DNA of 64,000 nucleotides from a bacterium (GTDB lineage: Bacteria > Armatimonadota > JACIXR01): contig JACIXR010000010.1 of the NCBI GenBank assembly GCA_014360495.1, positions 1-64,000 of the forward strand, in the 5' to 3' direction. Shown here piece by piece: positions 9,934-18,296 of this stretch. The position numbers and the translations under genes are program-made. Below the pieces are notes generated by a model, which did not search any database, was not told the DNA's origin, and saw only the letters and a program-made list of their open reading frames with translations. The first letter of the stretch is position 1. Every line of letters starts with the position of its first letter.

Positions 9934-10894
9934 TCTCCTTAGTTACTTCCACTGTTGGAAGGGTGATATGCTTGGGCACCTTTTCCCCTTTGAGGATTTT
10001 CAACGCCGTCTCAATAGCCTCCTTGCTGCCATTTGGATAAATATAAGTAGCGGTCATCTCTCCTCGCATTATCGCTGTGAAGGCTTCCTTCTGGCCATCT
10101 ATCCCTATTATAACTAACCCTTTATCCCTCCCAACAGCTTTCGCGGCTGCGAGCGCGCCCAGCGCCATCTCGTCGTTATGAGCGTAAACGCCGTCTATCT
10201 TCTTATAAGCCTGCAGGGCATCCTCCATTATCTTGCGGGCGGGCTCTCGGAGGTAATCCGCTGGTCGCTTCAGCACGACCTTAATCCCCTTATACTTATC
10301 AACAACCTCGTGGAAGCCCTTGCTTCTCTCTATCGTGGGAGTGGCACCCAATATCCCCTCTATCTCCACAACTATTCCCTTCCCGCCCAATTCCTTCACC
10401 ATCCTCTCACCCGCTTTCCTTCCTATCTCAAGATTTGAGGCTCCGATGAAGCAGGTGTAATCGGATGTTGTTATATTTCTGTCAAGCGTTATAACGGGAA
10501 TTCCCTTCTTATAGACCTCCGCAACCACAGGAGTAAGGGGTTCTGCTTCTCTTGGACTGATTATTAAGAGGTCTATGCCACGGGTTACGAGGTCCTGCAC
10601 ATCGGCGATTTGTTTATTGTTATCGTTCTTGGCATCCGTATAAATGAAGTCTATCTCATCCTCGTGCTCTTTAACTGCATCTTGCATCTGCTTAAGCATA
10701 TTTATTCGCCAGGGGTCTATCATTGTGCTTTGGGAGAAGCCTATGAGCCATTTTTTCTTTTTAGGGGCGGAGATTTTCCCTTCTGAAACCGAGGGTGCTG
10801 TCTCCCTTCTTTCCCCTCTGCCTCTAAGGGCGTAAAAGAGGGCGGCGAGCACTACCACTATCACTATGACCCAGACAACCGTTTTTCCTTTCAT
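9896..10894 (-). CDS. Membrane-anchored sugar ABC transporter substrate-binding protein (YtfQ/RbsB type)
   Basis: A 332-residue periplasmic-binding-protein family member. A single N-terminal membrane segment (about residues 6-24) is followed by a charged linker and two Rossmann-like lobes. IGFSQSTMIDPWR at the start of lobe 1, DLLIISPREAEPLTPVV and IPVITLDRN are close to galactofuranose/ribose binders of the YtfQ-RbsB group. There is no lipobox cysteine, so it seems to be held by an uncleaved helix rather than a lipid. It ends within the next gene (38-base overlap). The permease lies 7 bases upstream. The sugar bound cannot be read from sequence; context suggests a plant-glycan monosaccharide. 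Confidence 0.88.
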   Translation of the reverse strand: MKGKTVVWVIVIVVVLAALFYALRGRGERRETAPSVSEGKISAPKKKKWLIGFSQSTMIDPWRINMLKQMQDAVKEHEDEIDFIYTDAKNDNNKQIADVQDLVTRGIDLLIISPREAEPLTPVVAEVYKKGIPVITLDRNITTSDYTCFIGASNLEIGRKAGERMVKELGGKGIVVEIEGILGATPTIERSKGFHEVVDKYKGIKVVLKRPADYLREPARKIMEDALQAYKKIDGVYAHNDEMALGALAAAKAVGRDKGLVIIGIDGQKEAFTAIMRGEMTATYIYPNGSKEAIETALKILKGEKVPKHITLPTVEVTKENVNQYYNPNAYF

Positions 10895-10901
10895 TCACAA
10901 A

Positions 10902-11840
10902 TCACTCCTTTCTTTTTGATATATAAACGGCGAAAATTATTATTGCTCCTCTTATCATTTCCTGCATATATGTCCCTACGCCTTTCAGGTTAAGTATATT
11001 GTCAAGAATTCCGATTATCAAGGTGCCAATAACCGTGTTTCCCACTCCACCTGTTCCTCCTGCAAGGCTCGTCCCTCCTATCACAACGCAGGCAATAGCG
11101 GAAAGCTCGTAGCCCAATCCGAAGTTGGCATTGGCAAGTCCGTTCTGAAAACCAACCATCATAATCCCACCAAGTCCGGAGAGCAAACCCGATAGCGTGT
11201 AAATGAGAACCTTGACCCTTTCTACATTGACTCCCGAAAGGCGGACGGCTTCCTCATTTCCTCCCAGCCCATATACATAACGACCGAAGGCTGTGAAACG
11301 AAGGAGAAGATAGGCGAGGAGAGCTACGACGATGAAGATGAGGGTTTGGGTGGGAAGAAAATTTCCGATTTTCCCCAAGCCGAGATTTATGAGGAGCGGA
11401 ACCTCGCTTGGTTCAAGGGTGATGGGCTGACCATTTGTATAAAGGAAGGCGAAACCTCTCACGGATGTCATAAGGGCGAGGGTCACAACGAATGGTTGCA
11501 TTTTCCCCTTAGTGATGAAGATTCCGTTGAGGAAGCCGAAGAAGGCGCCTCCGAGAAGCCCTATCAAGATGGCTATGGCAACCGGAAGATGGTAATATTT
11601 GATAGCTCCCGCAGTGAGGCAAGCGGAGGCAGCGAGAACGGAGCCAACGGATAGGTCTATCCCACCGCTTAAAATGACGAAAGTCATACCTATCGCCATT
11701 ATGCCCATTATGGAGATTCGCTGAACTACATTTTGGATGTTAGTCGGACGGGTGAAGTCGGGGGAAATAATGGAGGAGAGGATGATAAGAATCAAAAGCC
11801 CAAGTGCTACTCTATATCTTTCCCAAATTGTCTTTCTCAT
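10902..11840 (-). CDS. Sugar ABC transporter permease (RbsC family)
   Basis: A 312-residue inner-membrane permease of the branched ribose-type ABC family. GGIDLSVGSVLA near residue 60 is the family signature, and about eight to ten hydrophobic helices follow. GGNEEAVRLSGVNV near 195 is the conserved cytoplasmic loop that contacts the ATPase. It should form a homodimer with an RbsA-type double ATPase, but no ATPase gene lies anywhere in this window. No Shine-Dalgarno is visible before the ATG (AAAACAAG). A promoter-like -10 box only 9 bases upstream suggests a leaderless start of a transporter sub-operon. The binding protein follows directly. Confidence 0.92.
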   Translation of the reverse strand: MRKTIWERYRVALGLLILIILSSIISPDFTRPTNIQNVVQRISIMGIMAIGMTFVILSGGIDLSVGSVLAASACLTAGAIKYYHLPVAIAILIGLLGGAFFGFLNGIFITKGKMQPFVVTLALMTSVRGFAFLYTNGQPITLEPSEVPLLINLGLGKIGNFLPTQTLIFIVVALLAYLLLRFTAFGRYVYGLGGNEEAVRLSGVNVERVKVLIYTLSGLLSGLGGIMMVGFQNGLANANFGLGYELSAIACVVIGGTSLAGGTGGVGNTVIGTLIIGILDNILNLKGVGTYMQEMIRGAIIIFAVYISKRKE

Positions 11841-11849
11841 CTTGTTTTA

Positions 11850-11878
11850 AGTATGAAGTTTAAAAGAATTTGAGGCAA
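11850..11878 (-). promoter_or_regulatory. Predicted promoter before the ABC permease, leaderless spacing
   Basis: On the minus strand TTGCCT (11878-11873) and CATACT (11855-11850) are separated by 17 bases. Transcription would begin near 11843, three bases before the ATG at 11840, and no RBS is visible. The hexamers match consensus at 4 of 6 positions each. Confidence 0.45.
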
Positions 11879-11906
11879 GGGCTATGTTTTATATGGGGGA
11901 AGATTT

Positions 11907-13109
11907 TTATTCTTCCATTTTAATCAGATATACCTGTCTTGTATCCTCGCAAGTGGAGTTGAAGATTATCATATCTCCCTTTGGGCTCCAGCTGGGATGC
12001 AAATCGCAACGCCAATAGGGAGGAATCTTGGGGTTGAGGAATCTCTCTGGCTCAAGGAAATTTCCAATTGGCAAAACGGCGTTTGTCTTCATATCCATTA
12101 TGAATAGGCTCTGGAAACGAATTTCGTCCGGCTGCCTATCAATTACCATCCATCTCCCATCGGGTGAAAATGTGGCGTGTCCATCAAAATCCAATAAGCC
12201 CTTGCCCAAAATCCTATAATTGTCTCTCCCATCAGTGAAAAGGATTGGGCACCATTTCTTGCCTTTATATCTTGCCGTCACCATCAATTCCTTTTCCGAT
12301 AGCCAATCAAAGTGGGAACCACCCCATTCCCAGGGAAAGGGAAAACAAGCTCTCAAATCCTTTCCATCCGTGCCTATCGTCATAGCGGCTGTATGCCATT
12401 CCCCACCGTTTTTCTGCACCCTTGTCAAGAAAAATATCCTCGTCCCATCTTTGTTAAATAGGGTGTGTTCAAAACGCATCAGGGGAGGTGAAGCGATATC
12501 GGGAGGAACGCCGAGGTATTCCTTCACCTCAGCGATTGAAAGAAGCAAATAAAATTTTCCGCTCACCAAATCTATTAAAAATAATCCATCATCCTCAGGG
12601 AAAGGTTCATCCACGCGAGGATTATCTCCCTCACCATCATAGCCATAATCCGGTCTCGCGAGGCGCAGACGAGCGTAATTGATGCTCAGTGCTATTTCCT
12701 TTTCAGGTAAAACAGCGCTTATGGGACGGGGGATTATCTTTTCTTGCCCTGAATTTATATCCTTTACGATTGAAACGAACTTCCCTTCCCTGAAGTCGTT
12801 ATAAATGATTCTATTCTCGTCAAGCCAGTGAGCCATGCATCCCTGTTGAAAATTCCAAGCGCGCGTCTCCGCTATGGGGATGGATTCGCCCGTTTCCAAA
12901 TCTATCAATAGAAGAGTTGCTACATCTTTTAGCGTGGGAAGATAATCCTGCACCGTGGTCTCCAACACCGCGACATAGCGTTGGCTCTTATTAAAGGGGC
13001 TTATGCCGTAATAGGTGGCGTGAAGATGCTCCTTTGACTTATCGGTTATCCTTTTCGGTTTGGACATCTTGGGAAAAACGACCTCGCCTCCGATAAAGTC
13101 TTCCATCAT
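11907..13109 (-). CDS. Oligogalacturonate-lyase-like (PL22-type) beta-propeller protein
   Basis: A 400-residue protein without a signal peptide, so probably cytoplasmic. It consists of repeated beta-propeller blades of TolB/WD40-like character (IFFLTRVQKNG, FSPDGRWMVIDRQ, DLHPSWSPKGDMIIF) and ends with EDTRQVYLIKMEE. This architecture and the early HATYYGISPF stretch resemble PL22 oligogalacturonide lyases, which cut unsaturated pectin oligomers inside the cell. Alternatively it is a non-catalytic propeller. It lies between a sugar transporter and a polyferredoxin gene, and a GH106-like rhamnosidase is in the same array, which fits pectin use. RBS GAGGGGTG precedes two consecutive ATG codons. 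Confidence 0.55.
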   Translation of the reverse strand: MMEDFIGGEVVFPKMSKPKRITDKSKEHLHATYYGISPFNKSQRYVAVLETTVQDYLPTLKDVATLLLIDLETGESIPIAETRAWNFQQGCMAHWLDENRIIYNDFREGKFVSIVKDINSGQEKIIPRPISAVLPEKEIALSINYARLRLARPDYGYDGEGDNPRVDEPFPEDDGLFLIDLVSGKFYLLLSIAEVKEYLGVPPDIASPPLMRFEHTLFNKDGTRIFFLTRVQKNGGEWHTAAMTIGTDGKDLRACFPFPWEWGGSHFDWLSEKELMVTARYKGKKWCPILFTDGRDNYRILGKGLLDFDGHATFSPDGRWMVIDRQPDEIRFQSLFIMDMKTNAVLPIGNFLEPERFLNPKIPPYWRCDLHPSWSPKGDMIIFNSTCEDTRQVYLIKMEE

Positions 13110-13113
13110 TTAA

Positions 13114-13968
13114 TCACCCCTCTTTAAATCCTTTTAGTTTCTCGGGCAATCCAGCTTTCATCTCAATCGCATTGCAAACTTTACATTTCAAACAGCCTAT
13201 GCAATCGGGATGCCCTTCCTCCTCATAGATAGCTATTCCTTGAGGGCAGCGGTTAGTGCAGAGAGCACAATGCCTGCAGGCATCGCTTTTCACTTCCACC
13301 CTTAAAAAGCTGAAGCGATTGAAGAAAGAAAGAAGCGCTCCCAAAGGGCACATCACCCTGCAGAATGGACGCGAAAAGAGGATTGAGAGAATTATGATGC
13401 CTACCAAGATGGCTATCTTGAGGAAGTAATTCCAACCGATTAGCGAGCGAAATTGAGGCTCAATAATCGGCCAGGGAATACCTCCCTGCAATGTTCCCAC
13501 GGGACAAATCTTGCAAAAAATCGGTTGATGGAAGATGAAGGGTAGAAGGAGGACGAAGATGGCTAGGAAGAAATACTTTCCGTAGGAGAGATATTTAGGT
13601 AAAGAGAATTTCCTCGTGGGGATTTTATATAGGAGGTCTTGAATGAAGCCGAACGGGCAGAGCCAGCCACAAGTTATTCTTCCGAAAACAAGCCCGCTGA
13701 GGAAGATTATACCCAAGAGATAGAAGGGGAAGAAGCCTACATCAATAGCATACTGAAGAGAACCTATGGGGCAAGCGAAAGTGGCGAGAGGACAGGCATA
13801 GCAGTTCATAACTGGGCAGGGAAGCCATCTGAGGTGGAGAAAATAGAGGTTAGTGATTGCGAGCCCAGAGATCTGAGAGAGGAATCTCCATCTCTCCAAT
13901 CCCCAATAGCGGGATTTTCTACTATTATTTACCAAGCCCGATGCAGGAGGTGCAGATGATTTCCGCAT
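13114..13968 (-). CDS. Membrane polyferredoxin (NapH/YccM-like 4Fe-4S protein)
   Basis: A 284-residue membrane iron-sulfur protein. Four to five hydrophobic helices carry cysteine clusters at their ends: CPVMNCYACP and FACPIG near residues 50-67, CGWLCPFG near 98, CKICPVG near 150 and CRVMCPLG near 207. A C-terminal ferredoxin region follows with CRHCALCTNRCP and CIGCLKCKVC. The family (Fer4_5, NapH/MauN/YccM type) passes electrons between quinones or membrane partners and periplasmic or cytoplasmic acceptors. Its start overlaps a 48-residue CxxC protein gene by 44 bases, a pairing seen for this family. It sits only 4 bases from the propeller gene downstream. Its partner enzyme is not obvious here. 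Confidence 0.82.
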   Translation of the reverse strand: MRKSSAPPASGLVNNSRKSRYWGLERWRFLSQISGLAITNLYFLHLRWLPCPVMNCYACPLATFACPIGSLQYAIDVGFFPFYLLGIIFLSGLVFGRITCGWLCPFGFIQDLLYKIPTRKFSLPKYLSYGKYFFLAIFVLLLPFIFHQPIFCKICPVGTLQGGIPWPIIEPQFRSLIGWNYFLKIAILVGIIILSILFSRPFCRVMCPLGALLSFFNRFSFLRVEVKSDACRHCALCTNRCPQGIAIYEEEGHPDCIGCLKCKVCNAIEMKAGLPEKLKGFKEG

Positions 13969-14071
13969 TTATCTTGACCTTCTTCCATTCTCCTCTTTTA
14001 ACGCCAAAGGCGGTAAGAGAAATCATAGCTATAACGAGGAGAAGCCAGATGAGACGAAAAAGCGCTTTCAC
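13925..14071 (-). CDS. 48-residue membrane CxxC protein (CD1871A-like)
   Basis: A GTG-started frame of 48 residues. A single transmembrane segment (LFRLIWLLLVIAMISL) is followed by RGEW and the C-terminal motif ICTSCIGLG. This layout (one helix, Arg-Gly-Glu, then Cys-x2-Cys-Ile-Gly) matches the small CD1871A-family CXXC proteins that are found beside 4Fe-4S membrane proteins. GAGGAGG lies 9 bases upstream, inside the last codons of the preceding gene, and the reading frame overlaps the start of the polyferredoxin by 44 bases. These features together support translation. The role is unknown; it may be a small redox or assembly subunit for the polyferredoxin. Confidence 0.75.
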   Translation of the reverse strand: MKALFRLIWLLLVIAMISLTAFGVKRGEWKKVKINAEIICTSCIGLGK

Positions 14072-14075
14072 GGAG

Positions 14076-17000
14076 TCATTTCGCCTCCTCTTTTTTGAAC
14101 ACGCAGAATATTTTCTTGGATATGATGCCTTTCCCCTCTATCTTTATCAGGAATGACAAAACCTGTGGACCCATAGCGAAGTCGTCTTCAGCTGAAACTT
14201 TTATCATTAAATCTCTCTTTTCCCCAGCTTGAAAGCTCAAACTTTCTCCCTTTGAGGGCAAGGAGGTCTTTAAAAACTCATCACATATAATGTTCAGCTC
14301 CACCTTAATCTCTTCTTCCGAGTTGTTCCTAATCGTGACCCTGAATTCCTTCTTATCGCCCTTACCAATTTCCTCTACTTCCATAAAGATGGGTGGAATG
14401 ACCTCTGTTTTAGCTACCTGCATTTTGTGAGAAACCAAATCCTCAACCAAGATTTTCCAAAGCCCCTCCTTGGTATTCAAGGGCAAAGAAAGGGGAATTC
14501 TCAAAATTCCCTCCTTCGCCACATATGACCCAGTCCATTCCCTCTCTACATCCCCTTTTTCGTTCAAAACCGTAATCCGCAGGGGAGTTAAGCCCGGGAG
14601 GGGCTTCCCGGAGTTGTAAAGCAGTACCGTTAAGGTAGCTGGTTCACCCGCTATAATCCGCGAAGGCAAATCTATTTCCATTTTATCCGCCAAGGGGAGG
14701 AAGGAAAACAATTTTGCGCCAGCTGGTGGTAGCTCCAATAAATTCCCGCTTTTGAATCTCTCTCCACTGAAGACATCAATCGCTTCTCTTTGCTTGGGGA
14801 ATGAGAGCTTGGCGCGCGTGGTCTTGTATTGATTTAGATTGATTAAGAAGAGATATTCGTTCCCCTTTTCATCCACGAACCTTCTGCAAGCTATGTCAAG
14901 GCAATCGGTTTGAACTATTTCCTCAACTATTCCTTTAAATGTTTGTTTCACCCTCTCTACCGCTTCCTTAACTTTGGCTTGGGAATATTGCTCAATTGGG
15001 CAGTTGTATATCTTATAACTGCCATCTTGGCTATCATCTTCGTCAATGGGTATAACGGAAGCATTAAAGGGAAGCTTCCTTGCACCTTTTATCTCCACTT
15101 TGCATAAATCATCCATCAGTACAATTCCCCCCTTTGAAATGAAATCCTCCAGAGCTTTAGCCACAGATAGAGGCAAAACGGAGACATCGGAGAGGTATAT
15201 AACTTTGTAATGGGATAAATCGCCCGAAGCTACTCGTTCTTCATCCACCAATTCCACGGGAATCTGCGCTCTCAGGAGGGAGAAGAAGGAACCCGCTACC
15301 CTGAAGCAATGTTCATTTGGTCTCTCAAGAATGCGATATGCATCGGTTGAGAAGGAGATAAGCAAGCCAACCGGCTCTTTCTTTCTTCGGAGAGCGTAAA
15401 GCAATTTGCCATATTTTTGGAGGAATGCTCCTTGCCTTCTAAATTCTTGCCAAACAGCTTTATGCCCTTCATCAAATTCCCAAACGGGTTGGAAGGGGCA
15501 ATAGAGCACTCCCTTTCCTCCGCTTCCAAGTATTGAATGGAAAACCGCCCTCTCATATTCTGGCGAGCGCTCCTCAAACCATTTCCCCCAGAGGTTGTTA
15601 TGAGCAGATGGGATGATATAGATGTCCTTATCATCCGCACCCAATCTCACTGTTTCCACACCGAATATATGCATATAGGGGGAAGCGGGATAAGAATAAT
15701 AGCCCGGCAATGTTAGAATCCTCTGCTCATATGATGGGCAGATGCCGAATCCCGGATTCCACCAGGTCTCAAACACATGATGAGTATCCGCGTTCAGTTT
15801 TGATTTATATGTATCGCAAACGACTTTCATATAATCCGCGAATATCTCTTTACAGCGAAAGCGATTCCAAAGGAGCCAAGGGTCGTTATCGGGGATTATG
15901 CCTGTAACCTTTTTTAGTTGCTCTGGCGAGAATCGGGGTGCTTCCAGACCGGTTTTCTCTTTGAAATTTTTGATTGCATGGTAGCTGTAGTCGGCGAGTG
16001 GTCCACATCTCATATCCTCCCAGCTCGTTCCTCGCCACATGAAGAAATCGTCGCCGAAGAAAATCTTTCCCGAAAACGCGGGATGCTCTCTTATCTTCAA
16101 AAAGGAATTCCCCAATTCAGACCTCGCGAGTTCCCTTGCCAATGGACTGATATATGATAGGCGAGGCTTCCCCGTATCTGGAGACCAATAGCAGGTCTGC
16201 ACTTTCCCCTCAGATGTAAGTGAGTGATCCTGCTGGGTTGCCTCATCGGGAGCCGAAACAGGGGCTCCCTCTATTCCTGCGAACCCCATCCCTCTCTTAG
16301 CCATCTCATCAAGCCATTTCTCTCTCTCATTGGGAAGCCAAACGCTCATTAAATTCATATTTGCGTTCGCTAAAAGGTCTAAGGAAGATGATATATCCGC
16401 CTCGCCATAGCGACGAATCCTCTCGCCAGTTAAAACATAACCATAGAAGCCAAATCCTATCGTCTCTTTTTCAAGCCTCGGCACTATATAGATTCGCTCC
16501 TCAACTGAGGGAAGAGAGGCGAAAGAGAGGGTGATTTTATAGGAGCCAAGGGATAGCTTGTCCGTTCGCAATTCTGCCTTTACTTCCTTCAATTCCCCTG
16601 CAGAAACGCTCTGGTTCATCTCAAGGACATCCAGAATTTCGTCGTATTCGTCTTTAAGCGTTAGGATGAGTTTGCCCGTGAGCGGTTCATTTGAAGGATT
16701 GTGTATGAGGGCTGTAACCGGTATGTTATCTCTTCTTGTGAAAGCATGCCAATTCAACAATATTTTCAAGAAAGGTTTCTCCTCCCTTGAGAAATCAGTT
16801 GCTTCTCCAGTCTCTATCTGTATACCATCAACGAAAAGTTCGCCACCAACATAGGTTCGGAAGTAAAGATACATAGATGTTGCTCCTGCCTTGGGAGTGA
16901 ATTTGATTTTAATCCTTTCAAACTCCTCTCCTTTGGTTTGGAAAAAGAAATGACGTCCCGCATCCGCTTCCACTGCCCCGATTTCCTCTCCCTTATCATT

Positions 17001-17786
17001 GAAGACGAAAACGAAGACGCCAGTGTTTTGAGGAGCGATTGCGGAAAAGCTCAGAGTGTAGGTTATTCCACCCTTTACGGGGAAGCTCGCCGAGATGGCG
17101 TCGCAATAGGGTGGTGCCGAGCATTTCAAATGGAGGGCTCTCCTCCCGAAAACGGAGACTTTATCGGTGATTTCCGCTAAGTTTTTCCCGCTTTGCGGTT
17201 CAAACCTCCAACCCCAGGGAAGTCCATCGGGGAATACAATCTCAAAGCTTGGATTTTGGACTTCCAGATATTCCTTGCCATCCTGCTCAAGGAGGGACAA
17301 ATCGTCAATCCACGCTTCTCCGTTTGGCGGGTAAACCCTGAAGAGAAGCGCCATAGAGCTCGCGTTTTGAGGGGAGGTGAAGCTAACCGCGCTCTGGGAG
17401 AATTTCCTTCCGGAGAAGCCGTAATATCTCCTTTCCTTTTCTACTTCATTCCCTTCTGAATCGTAGAAAAATGTGAAGACATTCCCACCACCATGGCAGT
17501 GGAACTGAAGAATGTATTTAGTGGATGGCTTTATGGGAAAGCGAGGTGAGAATGCGTCGGCGTAGGGACCGCTTAAACAGATAAGATGAAGGCTCCGCTT
17601 ACCTTCCTTCGCGTGCTTTTGTGATATCTCAACTATGTTCTTATCGGTACCCGGTTCCCTTATCCAACCCACAGCCCAGCCATTTTCATCCAACAGCTCA
17701 AAGCTCGCATTGGGGATGTTCACTTGTGCCATAGATATAACGGACAAGAAGATGGCGGATAACAACAATATAGATGTTACCCTCAT
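14076..17786 (-). CDS. Large secreted GH42-like glycosidase with duplicated N-terminal carbohydrate-binding modules
   Basis: A protein of 1236 residues with a signal peptide ending ISMAQ. Two similar jelly-roll modules stand at the N-terminus: NIPNASFELLDENGWAVGW near 24 and VQNPSFEIVFPDGLPWGW near 177, each followed by GKRSLHL or GRRALHL and by an IDDL/VDGIQ end. Then comes a TIM-barrel-like region (NANMNLMSVWLP, FFGDDFFMW, NADTHHVFETWW) and a glutamine-amidotransferase-like domain (VIYLSDVSVLPLSVAKALE) as in the trimerisation part of GH42 beta-galactosidases. Ig-like domains close the chain. The exact family is uncertain. A TTG at 17789 is the alternative start; no clear RBS is present, so coupling to the DJ-1 gene 9 bases upstream is likely. 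Confidence 0.6.
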   Translation of the reverse strand: MRVTSILLLSAIFLSVISMAQVNIPNASFELLDENGWAVGWIREPGTDKNIVEISQKHAKEGKRSLHLICLSGPYADAFSPRFPIKPSTKYILQFHCHGGGNVFTFFYDSEGNEVEKERRYYGFSGRKFSQSAVSFTSPQNASSMALLFRVYPPNGEAWIDDLSLLEQDGKEYLEVQNPSFEIVFPDGLPWGWRFEPQSGKNLAEITDKVSVFGRRALHLKCSAPPYCDAISASFPVKGGITYTLSFSAIAPQNTGVFVFVFNDKGEEIGAVEADAGRHFFFQTKGEEFERIKIKFTPKAGATSMYLYFRTYVGGELFVDGIQIETGEATDFSREEKPFLKILLNWHAFTRRDNIPVTALIHNPSNEPLTGKLILTLKDEYDEILDVLEMNQSVSAGELKEVKAELRTDKLSLGSYKITLSFASLPSVEERIYIVPRLEKETIGFGFYGYVLTGERIRRYGEADISSSLDLLANANMNLMSVWLPNEREKWLDEMAKRGMGFAGIEGAPVSAPDEATQQDHSLTSEGKVQTCYWSPDTGKPRLSYISPLARELARSELGNSFLKIREHPAFSGKIFFGDDFFMWRGTSWEDMRCGPLADYSYHAIKNFKEKTGLEAPRFSPEQLKKVTGIIPDNDPWLLWNRFRCKEIFADYMKVVCDTYKSKLNADTHHVFETWWNPGFGICPSYEQRILTLPGYYSYPASPYMHIFGVETVRLGADDKDIYIIPSAHNNLWGKWFEERSPEYERAVFHSILGSGGKGVLYCPFQPVWEFDEGHKAVWQEFRRQGAFLQKYGKLLYALRRKKEPVGLLISFSTDAYRILERPNEHCFRVAGSFFSLLRAQIPVELVDEERVASGDLSHYKVIYLSDVSVLPLSVAKALEDFISKGGIVLMDDLCKVEIKGARKLPFNASVIPIDEDDSQDGSYKIYNCPIEQYSQAKVKEAVERVKQTFKGIVEEIVQTDCLDIACRRFVDEKGNEYLFLINLNQYKTTRAKLSFPKQREAIDVFSGERFKSGNLLELPPAGAKLFSFLPLADKMEIDLPSRIIAGEPATLTVLLYNSGKPLPGLTPLRITVLNEKGDVEREWTGSYVAKEGILRIPLSLPLNTKEGLWKILVEDLVSHKMQVAKTEVIPPIFMEVEEIGKGDKKEFRVTIRNNSEEEIKVELNIICDEFLKTSLPSKGESLSFQAGEKRDLMIKVSAEDDFAMGPQVLSFLIKIEGKGIISKKIFCVFKKEEAK

Positions 17787-17797
17787 CAAAGCTTTGG

Positions 17798-18295
17798 CTA
17801 AATATATTTCTCTATCTCTCGCAGGAAAGCGGGGATATCTGATGGCTGGCGTGAGGTGATTAGGTTGCCATCAATGACTACCTCTTTATCCTCAACAATC
17901 GCACCCGCAGTTTTCAGTTCTGATTGAACGGAACGATAAGCGGTAGCCTTCCTCCCCTTCATAACTCCCGCCGAAATCAATATCTGGGGACCGTGACAGA
18001 TAGCCGCTACGGGTTTGCTCTTCTCAAAGAAATGCCTGGTGATTTCCTTCGCTTTCTCATCATGTCTCAGCGCGGAGGGGGCTTTCCCTCCCGGAAGGAT
18101 AAGTAGGTCATATTCTTCTGGATTAACCTCCTCCAAGCTTTTGTTAGCCATTACCTCGCTACCGTGTTTCCCTACGATTACACCTTTCTTGAAAGACGCT
18201 ATGTCCACATCAACCCCCTTCTCCCTGAGCATCTTGTAAGGCTCTAAAAGCTCGGAATCCTCAAAATTGTCGGCGCTGATTATCAATGCCTTCAT
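17798..18295 (-). CDS. DJ-1/PfpI family protein
   Basis: A 165-residue cytoplasmic protein of the class I amidotransferase-like DJ-1/PfpI superfamily. DLLILPGGKAPSALRHD near residue 62 and the nucleophile elbow AICHGPQILISAG near 98 (Cys in CHGP) are diagnostic, and the length matches PfpI/YhbO proteins. Members act as proteases, deglycases or stress chaperones; which applies here cannot be decided. AAAGGAGG precedes the ATG. It follows the FprA flavoprotein gene by 1 base and is the last member of the redox-defence block before the glycosidase genes, consistent with a stress role. Confidence 0.9.
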   Translation of the reverse strand: MKALIISADNFEDSELLEPYKMLREKGVDVDIASFKKGVIVGKHGSEVMANKSLEEVNPEEYDLLILPGGKAPSALRHDEKAKEITRHFFEKSKPVAAICHGPQILISAGVMKGRKATAYRSVQSELKTAGAIVEDKEVVIDGNLITSRQPSDIPAFLREIEKYI

Positions 18296-18296
18296 A

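Noticed and set aside
13857-14156. Plus-strand frame opposite the polyferredoxin start
   Set aside because: It is antisense to well-supported minus-strand genes and has no family features.
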